NCBI RefSeq assembly: GCF_036850765.1
Contig: NC_089490.1
Location: 274,240,482 to 274,304,481, forward strand
DNA: 64,000 bases
Origin: Saccopteryx bilineata
Taxonomy: Eukaryota > Chordata > Mammalia > Chiroptera > Emballonuridae
Direction: 5' to 3'
The translations under genes were made by a program, and so were the position numbers. Under the pieces are notes generated by a model, which did no database searches, was not told the origin of the DNA, and saw only the letters and a program-made list of their open reading frames with translations. This document shows, piece by piece, positions 1 through 11,182 of this stretch (position 1 is the first letter of the stretch; each line of letters opens with the position of its first letter).

Positions 1-2760
1 TGGGAGAATGAGAATAGGTCAGCTAATAATATTCAGGGGTAAAATGGCAGGAGTAGAGACTGAAAAGCAGATGAAAGCAGGAGTTAATGGCCTTGACCTC
101 CAGGCTGAGGAACTGTGAGTTTACTGTGAGGTCAGAGCAGAGGCCTCCAAAATCGCTGCATGGAAATGTAGCATAGCAAGACCCTCCCTCAGGACCGTGG
201 CTCTGCGGCATTGGGAGGATGTTAGAAGAGTGAGAAACAAGACACAGAAAAGAATGGAGATGGAGAGCTGACTGCTGTCCCAATGTTCTGCATCCCTGGT
301 GGCTGCAGATGTCCAGGCTGTTATCAACAGCAACAGGTGTAAACAGAGGAAGTCACAACTCAAAAGGAAGCCACAACTGTAGCCACAGATCTGTGAATCA
401 ACCACAGGACAGATAATTGAAACCACTCCTTAATTCATACATTTACAGTGATATGATATCAGCTCACTACTCGGGCATCACAGATCAAGGTTTCCAGGTC
501 CCTTTTCCAAAAAGCAGGGAGAGGAGAGTCTAAGCGTGGGGAGCAGTGTGTACGGAGGTGATGCTGCAGTTTGGCTCTGGCTCAGCTGAGAGCACGTGAC
601 TTCAGAGAGTAAAATATTTGGACAATGATAGTCTGGTAATGACAATATATGTGCTGAGAGTTTTACTTTAAGTTCTAATGTGTAAGTTATTAAAAAGTAT
701 ATCTGTGTTTGGAGGCTGCAGCAGTCCCATCTGTCACAGTGAAGATATGTGGCGAAGACATCCTAATTCATAACCCTGTTCCCTGAGATGAATGTTGTCA
801 CTGATTATCCTTTTCCTGTTAAATAGGCTTAAACAGTCATGGGCATGTCATCCGAATTTAGGGACTCAGATGATGATTCTGCTGCCTTTGGGGTGATGCT
901 AGAACATATGTTCTGTTTATTGAGATAGTGTTGTTTAGTGTTACAAACCATGACAACCCGAGCAAAGAAATCTACTGAGATTAACGTGTAGCTGTTTTAT
1001 TTCACATGCATTTTTAAGCCAGCTGGCAAGGATGGTTCACTGCTCACTGAGGAACATGCGTAGCCTATGCTGTCACACCTGGGCACTTCCTGGTTTGGGT
1101 CTATTGTCCCTGACAGCGGAGAAAAGGCATCAGGAGTGGAGTGAACCCAATGGTGAAGGACAACAGTGTTGGGTGATGTTATTAGCCAGAAAGCTGATGT
1201 TAATTCAACCTGCAGCAGGGTATACTGCCCTCTACAGATCAAGAAATTTTTGTGAGCCAACCAGGGGTCATGTATGGAGTCAGATGCTATAGCTTGTACA
1301 TGACATTTGTAAAGATAAATGAAACTATATCATTTTATCATCTATATTTCTGTTGTTATTGTTAAATATATTTAACATAAGAATATTTCTTGAGATACAT
1401 TACACAAAGAAGAGATTTCCAAGTTCTCAAATGTTTCTGGAGACTAATTTCCAAAACTGCTATGAAGAGCCATTACAGTTTTAGCTCTCTAAAGCCCTGT
1501 CTTGAGTCAAAGATTCATCCTATTGAAGGCTATCATGCAGCTCATGTTTAAATGTTCCCACCAGCAGTCTAATTCAACAGAGTGCAGCTCTGTACACTGG
1601 ATCAGCTTCACTGCCCATCGTAAGGCAGTTGCAGTGGTAATTGTTCTGTTCAGGGAGCCCTGGCAGGGTGCCGAGAGTAGAGAGGACCACCAGAACAGTC
1701 CTGGAGAAGGACACTCCCTGGATGTGGTTTCTGCGGTGATGTGGCAGTGGCCGGTACCTCGGTGATAAGAAAAGAGTTAAACATAAAAGAACAAGCTGAA
1801 TTGAATTGTAAGTTGAAGATAACCCTTTGAAAAGATCCATGACGTCAGCAAAGCTATTGGTCCGCTGCCCTGTTCTCCTCACTCTTTGATGTCATAGCAG
1901 CTGGTGTTATTGGGTCAATTTTACAGATTGACAGGCTGTATTTTAGCAGGATGTGACATCCCCCTTAAGCAAGCAGCCCAGGAGCCTGGGTGTCCATTGT
2001 GAACCATGCACTGATTCTGCTCATCTGCTTCAATGGATTGCTACCTATTGGAACTTCTTGGGAGTCAACGTATAGTGATGGTAATAAGAGCTTCCATTCC
2101 CCAGGCAACTAGCTATGTGCTGTGGTACTACCAGGAGTAAATCTTTCCAGCATAGTTTTATGAATCTTGCTGCATAAGACATCTAGCTATTCTTGGAACT
2201 AAGCCATTGGGGATATAGAAATATTTTTGCAATCGGCTTTGCCTGTGGCAATAACCCTGCAGTCCAATGGCCAAATCTGTCATTTCAAATACATTTCCAA
2301 CTATTAACCTTGAGTATTGAAATCAGCTGCGATCATAGAGCTGATACTTGTGATACATCTTTGAATTTCACAGGCTATTTTTTAGTAGAAATCTTGTTTT
2401 TCTCATGCTCCTCCGCAGGTTTTGTGTACAATGTTAAAATATCACCTGAGAAACGTAGGTTCCAAACCTAAACGATGTTACTCGGGAGTGTAATGTGGGA
2501 ATATTAAAAGTTCAAGGCATTAAGATGAGCTCTGGGAGGTGGCATTTATTGCCCGTATGGAGAGCTTTCAGAGAACTGTGTCCCTTCCTGTGCTCTGATG
2601 CCACGCTTTATGTTGGACCACAAGAGAAGACAGACTCTTCCTTAGTAGCAGAGCTTTTCTATTTCATTAATGGACAAGGAGACTCAGAATTCCAGAGTCT
2701 TAAAGAACATGAAGAGAGGACACATTCCTGTTTATGGGAAGGATGAAAGAATATTCTAGA
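1..2760. other. Unassigned noncoding sequence
   Basis: I see no gene or confidently named repeat in this stretch. The reading frames present are short (about 100 codons or fewer), overlap on both strands, and show no domain, signal peptide or codon pattern that suggests selection. Base composition is ordinary and AT-leaning. It may hold degraded ancient repeats that only a profile search would recognise. It ends in a T-rich run at about 2798-2820, just before the nested repeat locus that begins near 2830. Confidence 0.5.
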
Positions 2761-2827
2761 AACCACACCCTCCAAGACTGGTTTCTCATCTTGTATTTTT
2801 TTTTTTTGTCCTTTCCTTTTCTCTCTC

Positions 2828-2843
2828 TAAAGCAGGGTTTCTT
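2828..2843. repeat. Target-site duplication, left copy (L1 at 2.8-7.0 kb)
   Basis: The 16-bp sequence taaagcagggtttctt is repeated exactly at 6977-6992 and brackets the minus-strand L1. It belongs to the left end of the MER20 element that served as target. The empty site reads as tttctt followed by aaag, close to the L1 endonuclease preference TTTT/AA on the nicked strand. Confidence 0.95.
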
Positions 2844-3182
2844 TTTTTTTTATTTTTTTTATTTTTTTATAATTTTATTTTTTTAATGAGGTGACATCAA
2901 TAAATCAGGATACATATAGTCAAAGATAACAAGTCCAGGTTATCTTGTCGTTCAATTATGTTGCATACCCTCCACCCAAAGTCAGATTGTCCTTTGTCAC
3001 CTTCTATCTTGTTTTCTTTGTGCCCCTCCCCACCCCCTATCCCTCTCCCATTCCCCCCTCCCCCCCGTAACCACCACACTCTTATCAATGTCTCTTAGTT
3101 TCACTATTATGTCCCACCTACGTATGGAATAATACAGTTCCTGTTTTTTTCTGATTTACTTATTTCGCTTCGTATCATGTTA

Positions 3183-6100
3183 TCAAGATCCCACCAAAAA
3201 AAAAAAAAAAAAAAAAAGATCCCACCATTTTGCTGTAAATATTCCGATGTCATCATTTCTTATGGCTGAGTAGTATTCCATAGTGTATATGTGCCACATC
3301 TTCTTTATCCAGTCATCTATTGATGGGCTTTTTGGTTGTTTCCATGTCCTGGCCACTGTGAACAATGCTGCAATAAATATGGGGCTGCATGTGTCTTTAC
3401 GTATCAATGTTTCTGAGTTTTGGGGATATATACCCAGTAGAGGGATTGCTGGGTCATAAGGTAGTTCTATTTTCAGTTTTTGGAGGAACCACCATAATTT
3501 CTTCCATAATGGTTGTACTACTTTACATTCCCACCAACAGTGTATGAGGGTTCCTTTTTCTCCACAGCCTCTCCAACATTTGCTATTACCTGACTTGCTA
3601 ATAACAGCTAATCGAACAGATGTGAGGTGGTATCTCATTGCCGTTTTGATTTGCATTTCTCTAATAGCTAAAGAAGATGAGCATCTTTTCATATATCTGT
3701 TGGCCATTTGTATTTCTTCCTGGGAGAAGTGTCTATTCATATCCTCTTCCCATTTTTTTATTGGATTGTTTGTTTGTTTGTTGTTGAGTTTTATGAGTTC
3801 TTTGTATATTTTGGATATTAGGCCCTTATCTCAGCTGTTGTTTGAAAATATCATTTCCCATTTAGTTGGCTTTCTGTTTATTTTGTTATCAGTTTCTCTT
3901 GCTGAGCAAAAACTTCTTAGTCTGATGTAGTCCCATTCATTAATTTTTGCCTTCACTTCTCTTGCCATTGGAGTCAAATTCATAAAATGCTCTTTAAAAC
4001 CCAGGTCCATGAGTTGAGTACCTATGTCTTCTTCTATGTACTTAATTGTTTCAGGTCTTATGTTTAGATCTTTGATCCATTTTGAGTTAATTTTTGTACA
4101 GGGGGAGAGACTGTAGTCCAGTTTCATTCTTTTGCATGTGGCTTTCCAGTTTTCCCAGCACCATTTATTGAAGAGGCTTTCTTTTCTCCATTGTGTGTTG
4201 TTGGCCCCTTTATCAAAAATCATTTGACTATATATATGTGGTTTTATTTCTGGACTTTCTATTCTGTTCCATTGGTCTGAGTGTCTATTTTTCTGCCAAT
4301 ACCATGCTGTTTTGATTGTCGTGGCCCTATAATAGAGTTTGAAGTCAGGTATTGTTATGCCCCCAGCTTTATTCTTTTTCTTTAGGATTGCTTTGGCTAT
4401 TCGGGGTTTTTTATAGTTCCATATAAATCTGATGATTTTTTGTTCCATTTCTTTAAAAAATGTCATTGGAATTTTGATGGGAATTGCATTAAATTTGTAT
4501 ATTGCTTTGGGTAATATAGCCATCTTGATTATATTTATTCTTCCTAGCCAAGAACAAGGTATATTCTTCCATCTCATTATATCTTTTTCGATTTCCCTTA
4601 ACAATGGTTTATAGTTTTCATTATATAAGTCTTTTACATTCTTTGTTATGTTTATTCCTAAGTATTTTATTTTTTTTGTTGCAATCATGAAGGGGATTAT
4701 TCTTTTGAGTTCCTTCTCAGTTGTTTCATTGTTGGCATATAGAAAGGCTATTGACTTCTGTATGTTAATTTTGTATCCTGCGACCTTACTGTATTGGCTT
4801 ATTGTTTCTAGTAGTCTTTTTGTGGATTCTTTGGGGTTTTCGATGTATAGGATCATATCATCTGCAAAAAGTGATAGCTTTACTTCTTCTTTTCTGATAT
4901 GGATGCCTTTTATTTCTTTGTCTTGCCTGATTGCTCTGGCTAGAACCTCTAGTACCACATTAAATAAGAGTGGAGAGAGTGGACAACCCTGTCTTGTTCC
5001 TGATTTAAGGGGGAAAGCCTTCAGTTTAGTGCCATTTAATATGATGTTAGCTGATGGTTTATCATATATGGCCTTTATCATGTTGAGATATTTTCCTTCT
5101 ATACTCATTTTGTTGAGAGTCTTAAACATAAAATTGTGTTGTATTTTATCGAAAGCCTTTTCTGCGCCTATTGATAAGATCATGTGGTTTTTGTTCTTTG
5201 TTTTGTTGATATGGTGTATTACGTTAACTGTTTTACGTATGTTGAACCATCCTTGAGATTCTGGGATGAATCCCACTTGATCATGATGTATTATTTTTTT
5301 AATATGTTGTTGTATTCGATTTGCTAGTATTTTGTTTAGTATTTTAGCATCTGTATTCATTAGAGATATTGGTCTGTAGTTTTCTTTTTTTGTGCCATCC
5401 TTGCCTGGTTTTGGTATGAGGGTTATGTTGGCCTCATAAAATGTGTTTGGAAGTATTGCTTCTTCTTCAATTTTTTGGAAGACTTTGAGTAGAATAGGAA
5501 CCAAGTCTTCTTTGAATGTTTGATAAAATTCTCTGGTATAGCCGTCAGGGCCTGGACTTTTATTTTTGGGGAGGTTTTTAATGGTTTTTTCTATTTCTTC
5601 TCTACTGCTAGGTCTGTTTAGGCTTTCTGCTTCTTCTTGACTCAGTCTAGGAAGGTTGTATTTTTCTAGGAATTTATCCATTTCTTCTAGGTTGTTGAAT
5701 TTAGTGGCATAAAGTTTTTCATAGTATTCTACAATAATTCTTTGTATATCTACGGTGTCTGTGGTGATTTCTCCTCTTTCATTTTGGATTTTGTTTATAT
5801 GAGTTCTTTCTCTTTTTTCCTTGGTAAGTCTTGCCAAGGGTTTGTCAATTTTGTTGATCTTTTCAAAGAACCAGCTCCTTGTTCTATTAATTTTTTCTAT
5901 AGTTTTTCTGTTCTCTAATTCATTTATTTCTGCTCTGATTTTTATTATCTCCTTTCTTCGCCTGGTTTTGGGTTGTCTTTGTTCTTCTTTTTCTAGTTCC
6001 TTAAGGTGGGAAGTTAAATGGTTCACTTGGGCTCTCTCTTGTTTGTTCATATATGCCTGAAGCGATATGAACTTCCCTCTTATCACTGCTTTTGCTGCAT

Positions 6101-6965
6101 CCCATAGATTCTGATATGTTGTATTGTCATTTTCATTAGTCTGTATATATCTTTTGATCTCTGCACTTATTTCTTCTTTGACCCATTCATTTTTTAAAAG
6201 TATGTTGTTTAGTTTCCACATTTTTGTGGGATTTTTTTCCTCTTTTTTGCAGTTGAATTCTAGTTTCAAGGCTTTATGATCAGAAAATATGCTTGGTACA
6301 ACTTCAATTTTTCTGAATTTGCTGATGTTGTTTTTGTGGCCCAACATATGGTCAATTCTTGAGAATGATCCATGTACACTGGAGAAAAATGTATACTCAG
6401 TCACTTTGGGATGAAATGTCTTGTAGATGTCTATCATATCCAGGTGCTCTAGTGTTTTGTTTAAGGCCACTATGTCTTTGTTGATTCTCTGTTTGGATGA
6501 CCGATCTAGAGCCGTCAGCGGTGTATTGAGGTCTCCAAGTATGATTGTATTTTTGTCAGTTTTTGTTTTAAGATCAATAAGTAGCTGTCTTATATATTTT
6601 GGTGCTCCTTGGTTTGGTGCATATATATTAAGAATTGTTATGTCTTTTTGATTCAGTGTCCCCTTAGCCATTATGAAATGGCCATTTTTGTCTCTGAGTA
6701 CTTTTCCTATCTTGTAGTCAGCATTATCCGATATGAGTATTGCTACACCTGCTTTTTTTTGGATGCTATTTGCTTGGAGTATTGTTTTCCAGCCTTTCAC
6801 TTTGAATTTGTTTTTATCCTTGTTACTTAGATGAGTTTCCTGTAGGCAGCATACAGTTGGATTTTCTTTTTTAATCCATTCTGCTACTCTGTGCCTTTTT
6901 ATTGGTGAGTTTAATCCATTTACATTTAGCGTAATTATTGATACTTGTGAGTTCCCTATTGCCAT
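3183..6965 (-). pseudogene. LINE-1 ORF2 (endonuclease/reverse transcriptase), nearly intact but dead
   Basis: ORF2p nicks target DNA and reverse-transcribes L1 or SINE RNA at the nick. The start is ATG 6963-6965; the reading frame running upstream to 7055 is flanking MER20 sequence, not L1. Counting from this ATG, the visible endonuclease residues Asn14 and Glu43 match the human L1 positions. In the reverse transcriptase, the FADD box aspartates fall at 702 and 703 (4857-4862). The motif A aspartate at codon 600 is replaced by Gly (GGC at 5166-5168, inside SIGAEKAFD). Codon 1045 is an in-frame TGA (3831-3833), after which the same frame continues through the C-terminal Cys-containing region ([15 protein letters not shown]). 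It is then shifted at 3196-3226 by a poly(A) insertion. The motif A change alone should abolish polymerisation. Confidence 0.95.
3187..3226 (+). mobile_element. Pure poly(A) insertion flanked by a 9-bp duplication
   Basis: Within the L1 ORF2 tail, gatcccacc (3187-3195) is followed by 22 uninterrupted A (3196-3217) and then gatcccacc again (3218-3226). Related L1 copies, such as the one near 36860, have the site only once and no A run. The net insertion is 31 bp. Poly(A) between direct repeats is what a retrotransposition event leaves when only the 3' A-tail is copied. An alternative is A-run expansion combined with a local duplication. It shifts the frame of the last ORF2 codons. Confidence 0.8.
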
Positions 6966-6976
6966 TTTATGTCTTG

Positions 6977-6992
6977 TAAAGCAGGGTTTCTT
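6977..6992. repeat. Target-site duplication, right copy (L1 at 2.8-7.0 kb)
   Basis: This is an exact 16-bp copy of 2828-2843, at the 5' truncation end of the minus-strand L1. The aaagtcag that follows continues the MER20 sequence, so removing the L1 plus one repeat gives a continuous MER20 left end. Confidence 0.95.
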
Positions 6993-7192
6993 AAAGTCAG
7001 CACTTTTGACATTCGAGCTAAGTAATCCTTTGCTGTGGTGGTCTCTCCTGTGCATTTAAGATACTTTGCAACATTCATGACCTCCACCTTCCAGATGTCA
7101 GAATTATTCTCATCAATTGTGAAAACCAAAAACATCTGCAGACATTGTCAAATGTCCCCCAAGGAGCAAAATTGCCCATATGAGAAACAATG
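6982..7192 (+). mobile_element. MER20 (ancient nonautonomous hAT-Charlie element)
   Basis: The sequence follows the eutherian MER20 pattern: cagggtttctt start, an agcacttttgacatt block, a central ttctcatcaattgtgaaaacc block, then atctgcagacattgtcaaatgtcccccaag-type sequence and a gagaaacaatg end. A duplicate of its first bases lies at 2833-2843 because the L1 inserted there. MER20 is shared across placental mammals, and some copies have been reported as regulatory elements active in endometrial cells; nothing here shows that this copy is active. A younger hAT element abuts its right end. Confidence 0.85.
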
Positions 7193-7200
7193 CTTTAGAA

Positions 7201-7548
7201 CAGGGATAGTCAACCTTTTTATACCTACTGCCCACTTTTGTATCTCTGTTAGTAATAAAATTTTCTAACCACCCACCAGTTCCACAGTAATGGTGATTTA
7301 TAAAGTAGGGAAGTAACTTTACTTTATAAAATTTATAAAGCAGAGTTACAGTGAGTTAAAGCATATAATAATAATTACTTACCAAGTACTTTATGTCGGA
7401 TTTTTGCTAAGTTTGGCAGAATAAATCTTTATAAAACAACTTATTATAGTTAAATCTTTTTATTTATACTTTGGTTCCTCCGCTACTGCCCACCATGAAA
7501 GCTGGAAATCCCACTAGTGGGCGGTAGGGACCAGGTTGACTACCATTG
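7201..7548 (+). mobile_element. Nonautonomous hAT transposon (MITE), 348 bp
   Basis: The left end cagggatagtcaacct and the inverted right end caatggtagtcaacct match at 13 of 16 positions. The element is flanked by a perfect 8-bp duplication, ctttagaa, at 7193-7200 and 7549-7556. An 8-bp duplication and a CA-starting terminal inverted repeat are hallmarks of the hAT superfamily. No transposase frame is present, so it must have moved with a transposase supplied in trans. The clean duplication suggests a lineage-specific insertion younger than MER20. Orientation is arbitrary. Confidence 0.92.
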
Positions 7549-7584
7549 CTTTAGAATAACCATACAGTGAAACATAGGACAATA

Positions 7585-7795
7585 ATAATAACTATTATTC
7601 ACTAAGTTTTCTGCTGAGTGCTTTGAATCCATTATATTTTTTTAATCATTACAACAACTCATGCTACTTGCTGCCATTATTATCTCCTTCACACATGGAG
7701 AAGCTGAGGCACGGGGGAGTTACATAGTCAAAGCAATGGTGGAATCTGCCTTAGAACCACAGCACTGCACATACCGTGTCATGCTGCAGTTCTTT
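7585..7795 (+). repeat. MIR SINE fossil
   Basis: The order of motifs follows MIR: a cactaagttttctgctgagtgctttgaatcc-like core, acaacaactcatg, ttattatctcc, a catggagaagctgaggca block, then a gaatctgccttagaacc tail. MIR is a tRNA-derived SINE of early mammals and is long inactive. The copy is diverged, with no visible target duplication. Confidence 0.8.
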
Positions 7796-7799
7796 ACAG

Positions 7800-9095
7800 A
7801 CACATACATGTGAACCAGAGAAGTGACAGAGCACTTCCTGCTCTCAAGTGCATGGTCTGGGAATACTGTAAATACTTCACAGATGTTATAAAATAGAATT
7901 TCTTAAATAAAATTTATTAGAAGATGTGGTTTATATATTATATTTAAATCTGTATCTAGAATCTAATTTACTTAGTAAACAAAGGAGACATTCTTATTGT
8001 GTCAAAAGTCCTGTTCCTCTGCAAGCTGCTCATTGCTGTGTGGGACCTCTGGCTTTTCTCACCTTTACTATGAAGCAGCTAACTGACCAGCATTTGGAGA
8101 AGTGCTGCCCCTTCAGTCCCAAATGCCCATATCTGACCCCTACCCACCAGGTACCCAGTAGTGCACAGTTTTTTTTTTATTCACTGATTGTCTCTTCAAG
8201 GCTTCAAGAACTGTAAAACATCATGCCAATATTTTGCGTGCAGATCTAAGATAAAATCATCGATTTACATTTACATGTTGCAGGGGCTTGCCAGGTGGGA
8301 GAGAAGCTTTGCACTGAAGTCATTTTTATTTCTGAGCAGGGATGGGTATAATACTGAGGAAGGAGAGGTACTCATGCAAGCAAGAACATCTGGTAAGCAT
8401 CGACCGCAATCAAGGGCCAGCCCAGCAGTAAAAGGAGACCAGGCACAGAGGGTGAGTTTCTCTATGACCAGGCTATAATCACACCCCAGAGCCAAGCATT
8501 ATGATTTTAGCACCAGCCATGGAAGTAATTTCTTACCTCACTCAGCATCGATGCCAGCAACAAGCGATGCCTACCTCCAAACCCTAGCCTTTTTAATACA
8601 CAGCTGCAACCATAATTGGAAAACAGAATTTACAGAGATCTACAGAAAGCAGCAGGGGCCACTTCCGGGGTGGGATAACTTCAGAACAGAAGGTAGGTCT
8701 GTGTGCTGCTAACTTCCAACCAATATTCCCAGTTCCACAATTAGAGATTTAGAATGTTGGCTCAAATCTTTGTGTTTCCCTCTGAGAAACAGATACAATA
8801 TTAATGGATTAGTCTTATTACTAGTGGATTACATTAATTAGAATTAAATTTTGTCTCCATAAAGACAGAATGAATAGGAGATATGGACAGAGATATAAGT
8901 ATGGATATGAATATAGATACAGATTTAAAAAAGAGAAATTTATTTTAAGGGTAATAGTGGATAAGGATATAGAGAATATATGCTGTATATATAGTATATA
9001 TAATACCACTATACAATATATAATAGTGTTATATTATATATTATATAATACATTATTGTATTTAATATACATAATATAATAGTTATATATCATAG
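7800..9095. other. Unassigned sequence ending in AT-rich simple repeats
   Basis: No gene is supported. From about 8850 the sequence becomes degenerate GATATA/TATAAT repeats (for example 8880-8930 and 8975-9085). The short reading frames on both strands here are products of that low complexity. A T9 run lies at 8170-8178. Confidence 0.5.
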
Positions 9096-10000
9096 ATATT
9101 AGTTTGTATGTGCATCAGTCATTATGAAGAATTTCAAACATACACAAAAGTAGGCAGAATAGTCAAATTCAATATAACATCATCCAGCCTCAACAGCTGT
9201 GATACCATGGCCAGCCTCCATTTAATCGCCAGCCCTGTGTTAATTTTAAGCAAGTATTTCTTAGTGTAACCCTAAAAGATGAATTTTTTCAAACATTACT
9301 AGTACATGATCACATCTAAAATTAATACACATATACATACACACAAATAGACACACACATATAAACTAATACAGTATATAATGTATGCTTTATATACAAA
9401 TATATACTATACTATTATATATTGTATTTATACAAATACACACGTATGTGTACATACACACACATTTGATAATACCATATGACGGTGTGAATTTGGAGCA
9501 CCTGGAACTCTCATCACCACTGACAGCCCTATCTCTAGGATACTCATCAGGAATGCATGCATGTACACGCACACTGTAAGCATGTGCAAGAATTATTCTC
9601 AATAGCTTCAAACGGTAAGGATGCAAATATCAATCAAGAGTAAAATGAATTACTTGTGGTGTAATTATAGAATAAAATACTACATAATAATGAAAATGAA
9701 CTACCTAGTAATTCATACAACAACCTGGATAGTTCTCACGTATACAAATTTGAATAAAAGAAGTCAGTGCAATAGAACTCACTGAATATAAAATGCAAGA
9801 AGTGACAGGGTAGAAAATGCAGGGTTGGTACTGAGAAAGCTTCCAGTGTGTGTGAGTGGTGGTTATAAGGGGGAGACTATAAACCTGTGCATTTGCAATT
9901 CATGTATGATGATATACCTTAAAAACAATATCTTAAATTCTAACGTCATACTGATGTATAAAGGACAAACGACCATTAAAATGATATTATTTTATCTAAC
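9095..10000. repeat. Old L1 debris
   Basis: At 9120-9300, motifs such as gaagaatttcaaacatacac and a following run about composition and spacing resemble old L1 untranslated sequence. At 9600-9900, on the plus strand, a motif order like that of L1 ORF2 ends and 3'UTRs is visible (atagaataaaatactacataataatg, then a caacaacctggatagttctcac block and ggggagactat). Both are heavily diverged. A block with AC-rich low complexity (9320-9470) lies between them. Boundaries are approximate. Confidence 0.5.
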
Positions 10001-10691
10001 CACAACTGCTCGGGTCACCCAGATTTGCAGTTATGCAATTCAGTGTGCTGACTTGTAAATGAATTCAAAGGTGTTTTCATAATCTTTATTGAAATAAGAT
10101 TTGTATAATTGTTTCTAGAAGTTAATATCATTGTACAAATGTAAGATATTGCTATCATATTAATTAAGTCAAGATTTCTGCAAAGAAAACATCTATAAAT
10201 TCTTTTTTTTAGTTTCTTAAAATGGATCAAACTTCAACTGAGAAAAAGAATAAATTAAATGCTTTCTTGGAGAAGCTCTGAGAAACCTCCTGGGTTCCAT
10301 GGTATCCTCCTTGGCGAAATAGCACGTTGGCTCGAAGCTAAAACCTCTCCACATCTAAGTGCTTCCATTTTAAGGCTCATGAACTAGGATCCCTATGTAT
10401 CTAATGAGTTTGTTCTGAGAATTAAATGATCGGGAAACACCTGGAATTTTGCCTGGCACAGAAAGGGCAAACAATACAGATTTAAAATAAACATGAAGTT
10501 AAGTCATTTGTGGCAGATGGTTCATGGAGAAGTTGAGCCAGGGTATGTATGCTGAGCAGTTGGCATTCTGCATGACAGGAATACAGAGGGAGGCTGACAG
10601 ACCTCTTATGCATGGCCTCTTGGTTTCAACCTTATATTAGTCATGTCATTGAACAATTTAGAAAGTCACCTTTAAGAAAGAATCAGATGAT
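10000..10691. other. Unassigned noncoding sequence
   Basis: No recognisable gene or repeat. The short frames lack features. Confidence 0.4.
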
Positions 10692-10831
10692 GCCCAGGCT
10701 GGATAGCTCGGTTGGTAGAGTATTGTCCCAGTATGCAATTGTGGGTCCAATGCCAAGTCAGGGCACATGCAGGAAAAGATTGATGTTTCTCTCTCCTTTC
10801 TTCTCTCTCTAAAATCAATTTTTAAAAAACT
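10692..10831 (+). mobile_element. Short VES-like SINE
   Basis: The tRNA-derived head is ggctggatagctcggttggtagag followed by a degraded B-box region (gggtccaatgccaagtcagg). A body of gcacatgcaggaaaagattgatgtttctctctc and a CT-rich stretch ends at taaaatcaatttttaaaaaa. This layout is that of the bat VES SINE. It is a transcribed RNA polymerase III type element, not a tRNA gene. Confidence 0.85.
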
Positions 10832-10836
10832 AGATG

Positions 10837-11133
10837 TCTGACCAGATGTTGCCACAGTGGACAGAGCGTCGGCTGGGATGCAGAGGACCCAGGTTGAAAA
10901 TCTCGAGGTTGCCGGCTTGAGTGTGGGCTCAGCAGTTTGAGTGAGGGGTCAATAGCTTGAGCATGGCAACACGGGCTTGTGCTTGGGGTTGGGGTTGCTG
11001 GCTTGAGTATGAGATCACAGACATGACATCATGGTCACTGGCTTGAGCCCAAAGGTCTCTGGCTAGAAGCACTTGGTCGTTGGCTTGAGTCTAAGATCAC
11101 TGGCTTAAGCAAGGAGTCACTCACTCTGCTGTA

Positions 11134-11182
<49 letters not shown>

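Larger units (their letters stand above)
2844..6976 (-). mobile_element. Young 5'-truncated LINE-1, about 4.1 kb
   Basis: This is a non-LTR retrotransposon in reverse orientation: poly(T) at about 2842-2884 is its A-tail, followed by a 3'UTR and then nearly all of ORF2. A 16-bp perfect target-site duplication brackets it, so insertion was by target-primed reverse transcription. Truncation falls 11 bp upstream of the ORF2 start codon, so the 5'UTR and ORF1 are absent. The 3'UTR contains a C-rich tract on the plus strand (about 3022-3066), equivalent to the G-rich polypurine tract usual in mammalian L1 3'UTRs. Long open frames imply recent insertion. It shares its subfamily with the copy at 35564-37219 and differs clearly from the L1 at 57495 onward. 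Confidence 0.97.

Noticed and set aside
4648..5256. 202-codon plus-strand open frame
   Set aside because: It lies antisense to the conserved L1 ORF2 reverse transcriptase region. The lack of stops reflects the sense-strand codons, and no known domain is encoded.
6966..7055. N-terminal extension of L1 ORF2 by 30 codons
   Set aside because: These codons are MER20 flank and target duplication. The true ORF2 start is at 6965, supported by residue numbering of catalytic sites.
11135..11180. Possible array-like tandem repeat
   Set aside because: It is a simple AC microsatellite. No CRISPR-type repeat and spacer pattern exists anywhere in the window.
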